From: Rhodospirillaceae bacterium
GTDB lineage: Bacteria; Pseudomonadota; Alphaproteobacteria; Dongiales; Dongiaceae
Direction of reading: 5' to 3'
NCBI GenBank assembly: GCA_008012315.1
Contig: SSEL01000009.1
Coordinates: forward strand, 248,001-312,000
Length of the DNA: 64,000 nt
How positions within the stretch are numbered: the stretch's first letter is position 1; every line of letters starts with the position of its first letter. This document shows, one piece after another, positions 45,879-53,209 of this stretch. The notes under the pieces are model-generated. The model did no database searches, was not told the DNA's origin, and saw only the letters and a program-made list of their open reading frames with translations. Position numbers and translations under genes: made by a program.

Positions 45879-46682
45879 TCAGGCGCTCGCGGCGGCTTTC
45901 GGCGGCGCGGCGCGGACCGGCGTGCGCGAGGTCTTGCGCATGTCGGTGCGGATGAAGCGCGTTTCATAGCCGTTGAGCAGATGCCCGATCAGGCCGCGCC
46001 TGAGGTCCGAGGTGCCGAACAGCCAATCGGCGATCGGGAAGGTCAGGTTCATATTGCGCTCCATCATGATCGACTGGTCGTGATGGGCGGTGTGATGCCG
46101 GCGGATGGTATTGACGAAGGGGCAGTGCCGGACGAACCAATTCTCATCGACGTGACAGCAGAAATGCATGAACTCATAGGTGAGATACATGCCGGTTGTC
46201 GTGCACATCACGAGCCAGCCGACCGCCGGTGTCAGCAGCCAGCCGAGAATGGCGGCCCCCGGTATCGACATCAGGATGAAGATCACCAAGGCATAAGGCG
46301 GGAAGAAGGTGACGCGCCAATCCTTGTCATCGCGAAATCGCATCTCGGTTTCGGTGAAGAACTGGTGATGCATCAGGGTGTGGCGGGTATAGATTGCCTT
46401 CATGCCGGGGAATTTCAGCGGCCGGTGCATCACATGGCGATGCAGGAACCATTCGAAGAAATTGCACAGCAGGAAGACGACGGGCACGGTCAGCCATTCC
46501 CACCAGGCGATGGGCCGGTCCAGCGACCGGAGATTGGTGACATAGACATACATCGCCGTCAGGCCGATCGCGTAGATCACCGCGACATGCAGCCAGCCAT
46601 TATACCAGCCGGCAATGCGGATCCGGTATTGTTCCCGGTAATTCCGCTGACGGTCGCTCATAGGTGAGTTGGTAATATCCAT
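45879..46682 (-). CDS. Sterol desaturase / fatty acid hydroxylase family membrane protein
   Basis: This di-iron membrane oxygenase family hydroxylates or desaturates lipids or carotenoids. The 267-residue product (ATG 46682, AGGAG nine bases upstream) has about four membrane helices. The histidine clusters are present: HRHVMH, RHTLMHHQFF, EFMHFCCHVDENW and RRHHTAHH. The substrate cannot be told; hopanoid, ornithine lipid and fatty acid are all possible. It lies 20 bases after the DUF6166 gene on the same strand, so both are probably co-transcribed. A conserved operator-like site lies upstream of that pair. Confidence 0.88.
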   Translation of the reverse strand: MDITNSPMSDRQRNYREQYRIRIAGWYNGWLHVAVIYAIGLTAMYVYVTNLRSLDRPIAWWEWLTVPVVFLLCNFFEWFLHRHVMHRPLKFPGMKAIYTRHTLMHHQFFTETEMRFRDDKDWRVTFFPPYALVIFILMSIPGAAILGWLLTPAVGWLVMCTTTGMYLTYEFMHFCCHVDENWFVRHCPFVNTIRRHHTAHHDQSIMMERNMNLTFPIADWLFGTSDLRRGLIGHLLNGYETRFIRTDMRKTSRTPVRAAPPKAAASA

Positions 46683-46702
46683 GGCTTTCATCTCCTGTCT
46701 GT

Positions 46703-47002
46703 TCAGGCGCGGCCGAGTTGCGTGAGGGCGGCATCGAGATCGGCGGAGGTCATCTCCCATTCATTGCCGAAATTGGCCACCACGATGCGCATGAAGGGGG
46801 TGCAGAACTGCAGCGCCGCGCGGTCGTCGCCGAGATGATCGGCCAGCAGCGCCAAGGCGAGCTGGGCCGGCTCGCCGCCCTCATAGCTCCATTCGAACCC
46901 CTGATCCGAAAATGCCTTCAGATCGGTTCGTTGGGGCAGGGGACGGCCGTCCACCGTCACCTGGACGCCGTCGATCGTGCGGTCGCCGTGATATCGCCTC
47001 AT
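46703..47002 (-). CDS. DUF6166-like small protein
   Basis: The 99-residue product resembles the DUF6166 family, with RRYHGDRTIDGVQVTVDGRPLP, FEWSYEGGEPAQLALALLADHLGDD, and a C-terminal FMRIVVANFGNEWEM. No function is known to me. The ATG follows GAGGGCGGAG. It is the first gene of a two-gene minus-strand unit with the sterol-desaturase-family gene. An ATATCACTAATAT site lies about 75 bases upstream. My family assignment rests on recognising the sequence pattern only. Confidence 0.72.
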   Translation of the reverse strand: MRRYHGDRTIDGVQVTVDGRPLPQRTDLKAFSDQGFEWSYEGGEPAQLALALLADHLGDDRAALQFCTPFMRIVVANFGNEWEMTSADLDAALTQLGRA

Positions 47003-47076
47003 CTCCGCCCTCGTTCTTCCTGCTTGGCGTTTCTTCCCGGTTCGTGGCCAACGAGATTGCTCCTCGTTCCACTATC

Positions 47077-47099
47077 TGATATATCACTAATATATATCA
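47077..47099. promoter_or_regulatory. Operator-like AT-rich palindrome, copy 1
   Basis: The core ATATCACTAATAT (47081-47093) lies within a 23-base imperfect inverted repeat with TGATATAT and ATATATCA ends. It sits between the divergent DUF6166 and small membrane protein genes. Nearly the same sequence recurs upstream of the MFS gene at 48675-48695 (15 of the first 17 bases equal). The GntR gene lies between the two copies. Confidence 0.6.
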
Positions 47100-47125
47100 A
47101 GATTCGACGCTACAGGAAAACGCAA

Positions 47126-47509
47126 TTGCCCGTGATCTCGGCATCGACGATCTGGATCAGCCTGGCCTATGGCTGGGCGGTTTTCTGCGCCGCGGGCATC
47201 GCCATCCAGGCAAGCGGCTATTTCCCCCGCCGGGCCCGGCCGCGCCTCTTGCGAGGGCGGGTGGATGAGCTGCTGATCCTGCTGCTTATCCTTTGCGGCT
47301 TCGCGCTTCTCTTGCTGGCCTTCCGGACGGCCTTTCAGTTGCTATCCTGGCCGGTTGCGGTGATCGCCGGCGGCCTCGCCATCCTGGCCGCACCGCTGCT
47401 CTGGCAGATCCTGCCGCGCGACCTGCTCGACAGGCGGGCGGGCATCGTCGCCGTCGCTGCGGTCGCGGCGGGAACCGCTCAGGGCTTGGCTTTGCTGCAA
47501 CGGCCTTAA
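47126..47509 (+). CDS. Small membrane protein, unidentified
   Basis: The 127-residue product starts from TTG 47126 (AGGAAA seven bases upstream); GTG 47132 is also possible. The same frame is open far upstream, but that part lies antisense to the DUF6166 gene and is not real. It has three to four hydrophobic helices: WISLAYGWAVFCAAGIAIQA, ELLILLLILCGFALLLLAF, PVAVIAGGLAILAAPLLW and IVAVAAVAAGTAQGLALL. I do not recognise the family. It is followed after 14 bases by another small membrane protein, so the two are probably one transcription unit. Confidence 0.55.
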   Translation: MPVISASTIWISLAYGWAVFCAAGIAIQASGYFPRRARPRLLRGRVDELLILLLILCGFALLLLAFRTAFQLLSWPVAVIAGGLAILAAPLLWQILPRDLLDRRAGIVAVAAVAAGTAQGLALLQRP

Positions 47510-47523
47510 CAACGGAGAAACCC

Positions 47524-47700
47524 ATGCCGCCACGCATCAAGATCGTTCTGTCGCTCCTGGTGGCCATCGCCGCCGTGATCGTTCACCTGTTCCAGAATGC
47601 GGCCGGTCAGGACGTGACCAAATGGGTCGTCCTGGGGCTCGGTGCTTTCATGATCTTTTCGCTCTGGCTGTTTCCCGAAACCGGCAGGCGGGACCGCTAA
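47524..47700 (+). CDS. 58-residue small membrane protein
   Basis: A short ORF that starts at ATG 47524 with GGAGAAA upstream. The predicted product has two membrane helices, KIVLSLLVAIAAVIVHLF and KWVVLGLGAFMIFSLWLF, and a charged C-terminus (ETGRRDR). It directly follows the larger small membrane protein gene and may form a complex with it. I know of no named family. The good ribosome site and clean hydrophobic pattern support a real gene. Confidence 0.6.
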   Translation: MPPRIKIVLSLLVAIAAVIVHLFQNAAGQDVTKWVVLGLGAFMIFSLWLFPETGRRDR

Positions 47701-47803
47701 TTCTCTCTTTCCGGCCGAGGGATGAACGGGGATGTCGAACGAGGGGTGTTGAACTCGACCCTGCCTCCCGGTTAAACCAGGAGAAACGAGGATTCGGAAC
47801 GGC

Positions 47804-48547
47804 ATGACTCGCTCGAAAGGTTTATCGCTGGCCAAGACGCGGGCAACGGAGAAGGCACGCGCGACGGCGGCCGAAGCCAATGATGATGGCAAGGCCCAGC
47901 GTCAGGCAAGCCAGACCGATCAGGCCTATCAGCGGCTTGAGGAACTGATCGTCACGCTGGAAATCGCCCCGGGGACCGTTCTCACGGAACAGATGCTGAC
48001 GCAGATGCTGGATATCGGCCGCACGCCGATCCGCGAGGCCCTGCAGCGTCTGGCGCTGGAAGGCCTGGTGGTGATCCTGCCGCGCCGGGGCATCCTGGTT
48101 TCCGCGATCAATGTGCGGAGCCAGTTGGAGCTGCTGCGGCTGCGGCGCGAGATCGAGCGGCTGATGGCGCGCTATGCCGCCTTGCGCTGCACCGCGCCCG
48201 AGCGTCAGCATTTCCATAAACTCGCCGAGCAGATGAAACAGGCGGCAAGCGACAACGACGATGTCGGTTTCATGCGGCTCGATCAGGAGCTGAACCTGCT
48301 GGTGGCAAAAACCTGCCGCAACGAATATGCGCAAAAGGCGATCCGCCTGATGTCGGGCCTCTCCCGGCGCTTCTGGTACCAGCATTACAAGCAGGCCCTG
48401 GACCTGCCGCGCTGCGCCCGCCTGCATGCCGCGCTCGCCGAAACCATTGCCGGCGGCGATGGTGATGCGGCGGCGGCCAAATCCGATGCCCTGGTCGACT
48501 ATATCCAGGAATTCACCCGCGCCACGCTGGAAGAAGACCGCGCCTGA
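47804..48547 (+). CDS. GntR-family transcriptional regulator with FCD domain
   Basis: The 247-residue protein has a basic ~30-residue N-terminal tail, a winged helix (QRLEELIVTLEIAPGTVL, LTQMLDIGRTPIREALQRLALEGLVVILPRRGILV) and a helical FCD domain (LLRLRREIERLMARYAAL, FMRLDQELNLLVAKTCRNEYA, LHAALAETIAGGDGDAAAA). The His and Asp positions of the FCD metal site are visible. Two related palindromes (47077 and 48675) flank it, one in front of the two upstream units and one before the MFS gene, so it probably controls both. It is separated from the MFS gene by 280 bases, including that site. Confidence 0.88.
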   Translation: MTRSKGLSLAKTRATEKARATAAEANDDGKAQRQASQTDQAYQRLEELIVTLEIAPGTVLTEQMLTQMLDIGRTPIREALQRLALEGLVVILPRRGILVSAINVRSQLELLRLRREIERLMARYAALRCTAPERQHFHKLAEQMKQAASDNDDVGFMRLDQELNLLVAKTCRNEYAQKAIRLMSGLSRRFWYQHYKQALDLPRCARLHAALAETIAGGDGDAAAAKSDALVDYIQEFTRATLEEDRA

Positions 48548-48674
48548 GCGGCCGGCCGCTCGCGCGGTTACGTGCCCATTATCTCGGTTTTCGTGCCTGC
48601 CTGCCGGCGATCTGCGCATTGCTGCCTTCACCAAGTTGTGTCGAGCAACGCAGGCCGGTTCCATTATCATCTAT

Positions 48675-48695
48675 TGACATATCACTGATATTTCA
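48675..48695. promoter_or_regulatory. Operator-like palindrome, copy 2, upstream of the MFS transporter gene
   Basis: The core ATATCA-C-TGATAT (48679-48691) is a perfect 6-base inverted repeat with one central base. It lies about 133 bases before the MFS ATG and just after the GntR gene. It is closely related to the copy at 47077-47099. FCD-type GntR regulators usually bind short AT-rich inverted repeats of this size. Confidence 0.6.
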
Positions 48696-48827
48696 CCAGC
48701 ATACCTCCAACGAATAAGAAAGATGCCGCCGTGCATCGACAAGGGATTGCGGCGGCCGGCCTTGATCGGCCGCCGGGCTCAAGCAGTCCCGATCACCTGG
48801 GTGGATGAACGATATGGGGAGGGTCCA

Positions 48828-50237
48828 ATGGACAGACCACAGGCTGTGCCGGCTGGCGGCATGAGCTATGCGGCAACGGGTACCGCTGTTGCCGGCTCGA
48901 CCGAACGCATCGCGGCACGGCTGGAACGCCTGCCGCTGACCTCGTATCAGCGCGGCCTCTTCGCCATCATCGCCACCGCCTGGTTTTTCGATTCGATCGA
49001 CCTCGGCTCGCTGACCTTCGTCCTCGGCTCGATCAAGCAGGAATTCAACCTTACCACGGCGCAAACCGGCCTGCTCTCCAGCATGAGCTTTATCGGCATG
49101 TTCCTCGGCGCCGGTCTTGCCGGCATCGCCGCGGACCGCTTCGGCCGCAAGATCGTCTTCCAGATCAGCATGATCTTTTGGGGATTGGGCAGCCTGTGGT
49201 GTTCCTATGCCGGCGATGCGGAATCGCTGAGCTATGCCCGCCTGCTGCTCGGCTTCGGCATGGGCATGGAATTCCCCGTCGCCCTCGCCATCGTCTCCGA
49301 GATCATCCCGGCGGCCAAACGCGGCCGCTACATGGCGATCCTGGAAGGCTTCTGGCCGATCGGCTTCATCGCTGCCGGCCTGCTCAGCCTGGTCATCCTT
49401 GCGCAATGGGGGTGGCGCGATGTCTTCCTGCTGCAGGCGATCCCAGCCCTCTTCGTCTTCATCATTCGCCGCTTCGTGCCGGAATCGCCCCGCTGGCTGG
49501 CGGAGCACGGCCGGCAGGACGAGGCCGAAGCGACGATGCGCAAGATCGAGGACAAGGTCCGCCATCGCTTGGACGGTGCCGAGCTTCCCGCGCCGCAAGT
49601 GGCCGCAGCGCGCGATGTGGTGAAGGGGCGGTTCTCGTTCTTCGAGCTTTGGACGCCGCTCTATGCCAAGCGCACGGTGATGATCTGGGCGACCTGGTTC
49701 TTCGCGCTACTTGGCTTCTACGGCCTCACCACCTGGCTCGGCGCCTTGTTGCAGGATGCCGGCTACACGGTGACCAAGTCGGTCAGCTATACGATCTTGA
49801 TCTCGCTGGCCGGCTTGCCCGGTTTCGCCGCCGCCGCCTGGCTGATCGAAGCCCGGGGCAGGAAGCCGACCTGCATCCTGATGCTGCTGGGCAGCGCGGT
49901 TTCCGCCTATCTCTACGGCAATGCCGGGTCGCTGGCGATGTTGATCACCTTCGGCCTCTGCATGCAGTTCTTCCTGTTCGGCATGTGGTCGGTGCTCTAT
50001 GCCTATACGCCGGAACTCTATCCGACCCGCGCCCGCGCGACCGGGGCAGGATGCGCTTCCGCCATCGGCCGTGTCGGCTCGCTGATCGGTCCCTATGCGA
50101 TCGGCGTCATCCTGCCGACATTGGGTCATGGCGGCGTCTTTGCACTGGGGGCCGGGTCCTTTGTGATCGCCGCCCTGGTGGTGTGGATCCTCGGTGTCGA
50201 AACACGCGGTCGCACGCTCGAGGAAATCGCGCAATAG
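48828..50237 (+). CDS. MFS transporter, metabolite:H+ symporter type
   Basis: The 469-residue protein has twelve predicted membrane helices. MFS signatures are clear: FFDSIDLGSLTFVLGSIKQEF in helix 1, AGIAADRFGRK in the loop between helices 2 and 3, and PESPRWL after helix 6; a late YTPELYPTRARATGAG is also typical. Such sequences are found in the sugar/acid symporter group that includes nicotinate transporters (NiaP-like) and aromatic acid symporters. The ATG at 48828 has GGGGAGGG upstream. Its neighbours (GntR, PanB-like, cysteine hydrolase) suggest uptake of a small carboxylic or amide compound. Confidence 0.87.
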   Translation: MDRPQAVPAGGMSYAATGTAVAGSTERIAARLERLPLTSYQRGLFAIIATAWFFDSIDLGSLTFVLGSIKQEFNLTTAQTGLLSSMSFIGMFLGAGLAGIAADRFGRKIVFQISMIFWGLGSLWCSYAGDAESLSYARLLLGFGMGMEFPVALAIVSEIIPAAKRGRYMAILEGFWPIGFIAAGLLSLVILAQWGWRDVFLLQAIPALFVFIIRRFVPESPRWLAEHGRQDEAEATMRKIEDKVRHRLDGAELPAPQVAAARDVVKGRFSFFELWTPLYAKRTVMIWATWFFALLGFYGLTTWLGALLQDAGYTVTKSVSYTILISLAGLPGFAAAAWLIEARGRKPTCILMLLGSAVSAYLYGNAGSLAMLITFGLCMQFFLFGMWSVLYAYTPELYPTRARATGAGCASAIGRVGSLIGPYAIGVILPTLGHGGVFALGAGSFVIAALVVWILGVETRGRTLEEIAQ

Positions 50238-50247
50238 CCGCTTTGCA

Positions 50248-50272
50248 GGGCCGCTCGCAGTGCGGGCGGCCT
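50248..50272. terminator. GC-rich hairpin between the MFS and PanB-like genes
   Basis: GGCCGC and GCGGCC arms enclose a smaller CGCA-G-TGCG hairpin. No T tract follows, so it may attenuate transcription between the genes instead of fully terminating. Confidence 0.4.
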
Positions 50273-50287
50273 CTTCCTGATGACTGA

Positions 50288-51184
50288 TTGAGCAACGCCG
50301 TGAACAAGCCGATTGCCGATGCCGCCGAGCGCAAGAAGCGCACCATCACGGAAATCCGCGACTCAAAGCATCGCGGCGAGAAGATGGTCTATATGTCCGT
50401 GCCGGATTACACCTCCGCGCGGTGGGCGGAGATGGCCGGCGTCGATGTCGCGGTGGTGGGCGACAGCCTCGCCATGGTGGCGCATGGCTATGACAGCACC
50501 GTGCCGGCGACGATGGATATGATGGTGATGCATGCAGCGGCGGTTCGCCGTGGCGCACCGGCGACCTTCACGCTGGGCTGCATGCCTTATCAAAGCTATC
50601 ACACGGTGGATCGCGCGCTTACCAATGCCACACGCTTCATGCAGGAGGGCGGCTGCGATGCGGTGAAGCCGCAAGGCGGCAAAAGCCAGGCGCATATACT
50701 CAAGGCCCTGGTCGATGCCGGGATTCCCACGGCGTCGCATATCGGCCTGACGCCGCACACCATCGCCATGTTCGGCGGCTTCAAGATCCAGGGGCGGACG
50801 GCGCCGGAAGCCTTCCGTATCCTGGAAGACGCTCTGGCGATCCAGGATGCCGGCTGCTTCATGCTGGAATTCGAGGCGGTGCCCGGCCGCATCGCCACGG
50901 TGATTTCCCGGCAACTGGAAATTCCCACCATCGGCATCGGTGCCGGCGTGGGGACGGATGGACAGATCCTGTTATGCTACGACCTGCTTGGCGTCTTCAC
51001 CGACTTCAAGCCCAAATTCACCAAGCGCTACGGCAACCTGACGGATATCGCCGTAACGGCGATCCGCGACTATGTCGATGAGGTCAAAACCAGCCGCTTT
51101 CCCGACGAGGAGCACACCTATTCGGTCACCGATGCCGAATATGAAAAATTCCTCACCCTGGTCGAGCGCCGCAAGCAGGTCTGA
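50288..51184 (+). CDS. PanB paralogue (ketopantoate hydroxymethyltransferase fold) with altered active site
   Basis: The 298-residue protein is clearly homologous to PanB over its whole length (VVGDSLAMVAHGYDSTVP, IGLTPHTIAMFGGFKIQGR, IPTIGIGAGVGTDGQIL). In classical PanB the metal and substrate are held by two Asp and one Glu; here the first Asp is kept (Asp ~59) but the second (in E. coli ADLPF) is Cys ~98 in GCMPY, and the Glu (in KIEGG) is Gln ~129 in KPQGG. The Lys (~127) and catalytic Glu (~196) remain. No panC is near. The start is TTG 50288 or GTG 50300; neither has a good ribosome site. A pantothenate role is therefore doubtful. Confidence 0.82.
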   Translation: MSNAVNKPIADAAERKKRTITEIRDSKHRGEKMVYMSVPDYTSARWAEMAGVDVAVVGDSLAMVAHGYDSTVPATMDMMVMHAAAVRRGAPATFTLGCMPYQSYHTVDRALTNATRFMQEGGCDAVKPQGGKSQAHILKALVDAGIPTASHIGLTPHTIAMFGGFKIQGRTAPEAFRILEDALAIQDAGCFMLEFEAVPGRIATVISRQLEIPTIGIGAGVGTDGQILLCYDLLGVFTDFKPKFTKRYGNLTDIAVTAIRDYVDEVKTSRFPDEEHTYSVTDAEYEKFLTLVERRKQV

Positions 51185-51205
51185 CGCACCCGTTCCGGCC
51201 GACAC

Positions 51206-51901
51206 TCAGCCAAGCCGCATCATGCCGATCAGTTCCTCGGCCGTTACGACATGGCAATAGATCATGTTGATGATGGCCAGTTCCTGTTCATGCAAGGCAT
51301 GCGAGCCGGCGGCGCAGCAATCCTCGACCACGACGACATTGAAGCTTTCATCCGCCAGGCTGCGTACTGTCGACGAGACGCATTGATCGGTGAAGATGCC
51401 GGCGCAGATGACATTCTTGACGCCAAGATTGTGCAGGATGAGCCGCAGATTGGTGCCGGTCAGGGCGCTATCGGTCGTCTTGGTGACGACGATCTCGTCG
51501 CCTTGGGGCGCCAGTTCCGGCACGATCTGGGAAGCCTGTTCGTCCTTCGGCAGCAGCAGATTGTTCCAGCCGGGCATCTTCTGGCTGAGTGAACGGTCGC
51601 GGCCATCCTTGGTCTGGCAGGCGATGCGGGCGAACAGGCATTCCATGCCATTGCGCCGGAACCGCTGCAGCAGGTCAGCGGTGCGCGGAATGACCAGATC
51701 GCGCATCCGCTCGTGAAATGGCGTCCAGGCATCGTAATTGGCCTGCTCGGCTGTCGAAAGGCCGGCGCGGTCGGGGCGGGCGAGATAGGTGTTCTGGACA
51801 TCGATCACCAGCAAAGCGGTTTCCGACGGCGACAAATCAAGGTCGGCCGGCTCGGGGGCATCCTGATAGTAGAAGGAACGGTGGCGCGTTTTCCAACTCA
51901 T
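51206..51901 (-). CDS. Isochorismatase-family cysteine hydrolase
   Basis: The 231-residue enzyme has the cysteine hydrolase triad: Asp ~34 in LVIDVQN, Lys ~141 in VVTKTTDSA, and Cys ~174 in FTDQCVSSTVRSLAD. A cis-peptide-forming turn precedes the Cys as in this family. Members include N-carbamoylsarcosine amidase, biuret hydrolase, ureidoacrylate amidase and nicotinamidase; I cannot choose among them. It is convergent with the PanB-like gene (21 bases between stops), so it is not in the same transcript, but both probably serve one pathway. An amide or ureido substrate is the most likely class. Confidence 0.88.
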   Translation of the reverse strand: MSWKTRHRSFYYQDAPEPADLDLSPSETALLVIDVQNTYLARPDRAGLSTAEQANYDAWTPFHERMRDLVIPRTADLLQRFRRNGMECLFARIACQTKDGRDRSLSQKMPGWNNLLLPKDEQASQIVPELAPQGDEIVVTKTTDSALTGTNLRLILHNLGVKNVICAGIFTDQCVSSTVRSLADESFNVVVVEDCCAAGSHALHEQELAIINMIYCHVVTAEELIGMMRLG

Positions 51902-52134
51902 GAAGCACTCTCAAAGCGATAGATGGACAGTCTCGCGGCGACCCGTTTGTCAAACCGACCTTCCGGCGTAAGGGCAGTTCTTTCAAGATATTAAGTCGAT
52001 CCGCGCAGGGAATCTGGATAAGTCCCGTCGGATTAAATCCGGATGAAATATGGGCGTCTCATCCATCCCGATGATGACGTTACCCGACGGTACCCCTAAC
52101 GTCGATAGGCGGCTAAAACAACCGGGGGTATTTG

Positions 52135-52647
52135 ATGCATCTCGCTGCGATCAACCGATCCTGCCTGACTCAGTTCCTGCTGGCCATGTGGCTTGCGGGT
52201 TGCGCAAGCGAAAGCGAAACCACGGAGACGACGCCGGTCAATTCACCGGTCTTTGCGGCGCGCAGCCAGCTCTCCGGCGATCTCAAGAAATGCACCGCGA
52301 CCTATGGCTACGATCCCTATAAGACCACGGGGATGCCGGAGCATGGCCTGGCGCCGAACGAGCTCCCGTGGCGGCAATGTGCTTATGACGCGGTCCATGA
52401 CTATGAGCAGGCCAATCCCGCCATGGCGGCGCAGTATCAGCAACTGGTCGCGGAAGATATCTCGATGACCACGGCGATGCAGCAGGGCACCATGACGCGC
52501 ACCCAGCGCAAGACGCGGCTTGAGGAACTACTCGAACAGATTAGAGCAGGCGAGGAGAAACAAATCCAGGCCGATGCCGCGGCGCAAGAAGAACAATCGC
52601 AGCAGGTGCGCGATCTGGTGGAAGGCTTTCGCGGCTTCGCCAGATAA
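52135..52647 (+). CDS. Predicted lipoprotein, unidentified
   Basis: The 170-residue product has a short basic start, a hydrophobic segment and a lipobox (LAGC, Cys ~23), so it is probably acylated and exported. The mature part has two nearby Cys residues (KKCTATYGYDPYKTTGMP and WRQCAYDA) that may form a disulfide, then a helical, Gln/Glu-rich C-terminus (RLEELLEQIRAGEEKQI). GGGGG precedes the ATG. I do not recognise the family. The 233-base gap before it has no other gene. Confidence 0.75.
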   Translation: MHLAAINRSCLTQFLLAMWLAGCASESETTETTPVNSPVFAARSQLSGDLKKCTATYGYDPYKTTGMPEHGLAPNELPWRQCAYDAVHDYEQANPAMAAQYQQLVAEDISMTTAMQQGTMTRTQRKTRLEELLEQIRAGEEKQIQADAAAQEEQSQQVRDLVEGFRGFAR

Positions 52648-52704
52648 GGCCGGCGCAGTCGTTGCGGCCGGCATCGCGGCCGGCCGCCAAACGGAGGCGA
52701 GCGG

Positions 52705-53097
52705 CTATTGTGCCGCTTTCATCTCCAGTGGCTCCACGGCGCCAAGCAAGTTGCCATGCAGCGTGGTGTCCTTGTTGCTCCAGGTCACGGCGGATTTATT
52801 GATCGAAACCTGATAGCAGTTCTGCTTCCCCGCCAGCATCTTGGCCCAGGTCACGCAGACATCGCCGTCTTTATCCAGCATCCAGGTGCCGTGATCATTC
52901 GTGCCATTGGCGTCTTGATATGTCGCCGTGCCACCCGGCAGGAAATAGGCATTGAACCGGACACCCTCGGCATTCGTGCCACTCAATGTGTTTCGCTGGA
53001 CGACGTTGATGAAATTGTAGCCGCGTAGTGACTCGGCTTGTGCCGCGAGCGGCAGGATCAATGCTGCTAGTCCAAGCATCAGGATAGTCTTCTTCAT
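52705..53097 (-). CDS. Small secreted protein, DUF995-like
   Basis: The 130-residue precursor starts at ATG 53097 and has a standard signal peptide (KKTILMLGLAALILPLAAQA). The mature part resembles DUF995-type beta-rich domains: GYNFINVVQRNTLSG, YFLPGGTATYQDANG, HGTWMLDKDGDVCVTWAKM, and QNCYQVSI. The two Cys may pair. Function is unknown. GAGGAG lies ~10 bases before the start. The family link is tentative and comes from pattern recognition only. Confidence 0.7.
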   Translation of the reverse strand: MKKTILMLGLAALILPLAAQAESLRGYNFINVVQRNTLSGTNAEGVRFNAYFLPGGTATYQDANGTNDHGTWMLDKDGDVCVTWAKMLAGKQNCYQVSINKSAVTWSNKDTTLHGNLLGAVEPLEMKAAQ

Positions 53098-53209
53098 CGA
53101 AGTCTCGCTCCTCTGGCCAGGGAATGACATAAGGGAAATGACATATCCTCTACGCCATCAAAGCATGCATTCTGTGATTCCTCCACAGGTAAAAGTATTA
53201 CCCTGTCGA

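Noticed and set aside
46718..47125. Upstream extension of the small membrane protein frame
   Set aside because: It lies antisense to the DUF6166 gene and the hydrophobic real part begins only after 47126.
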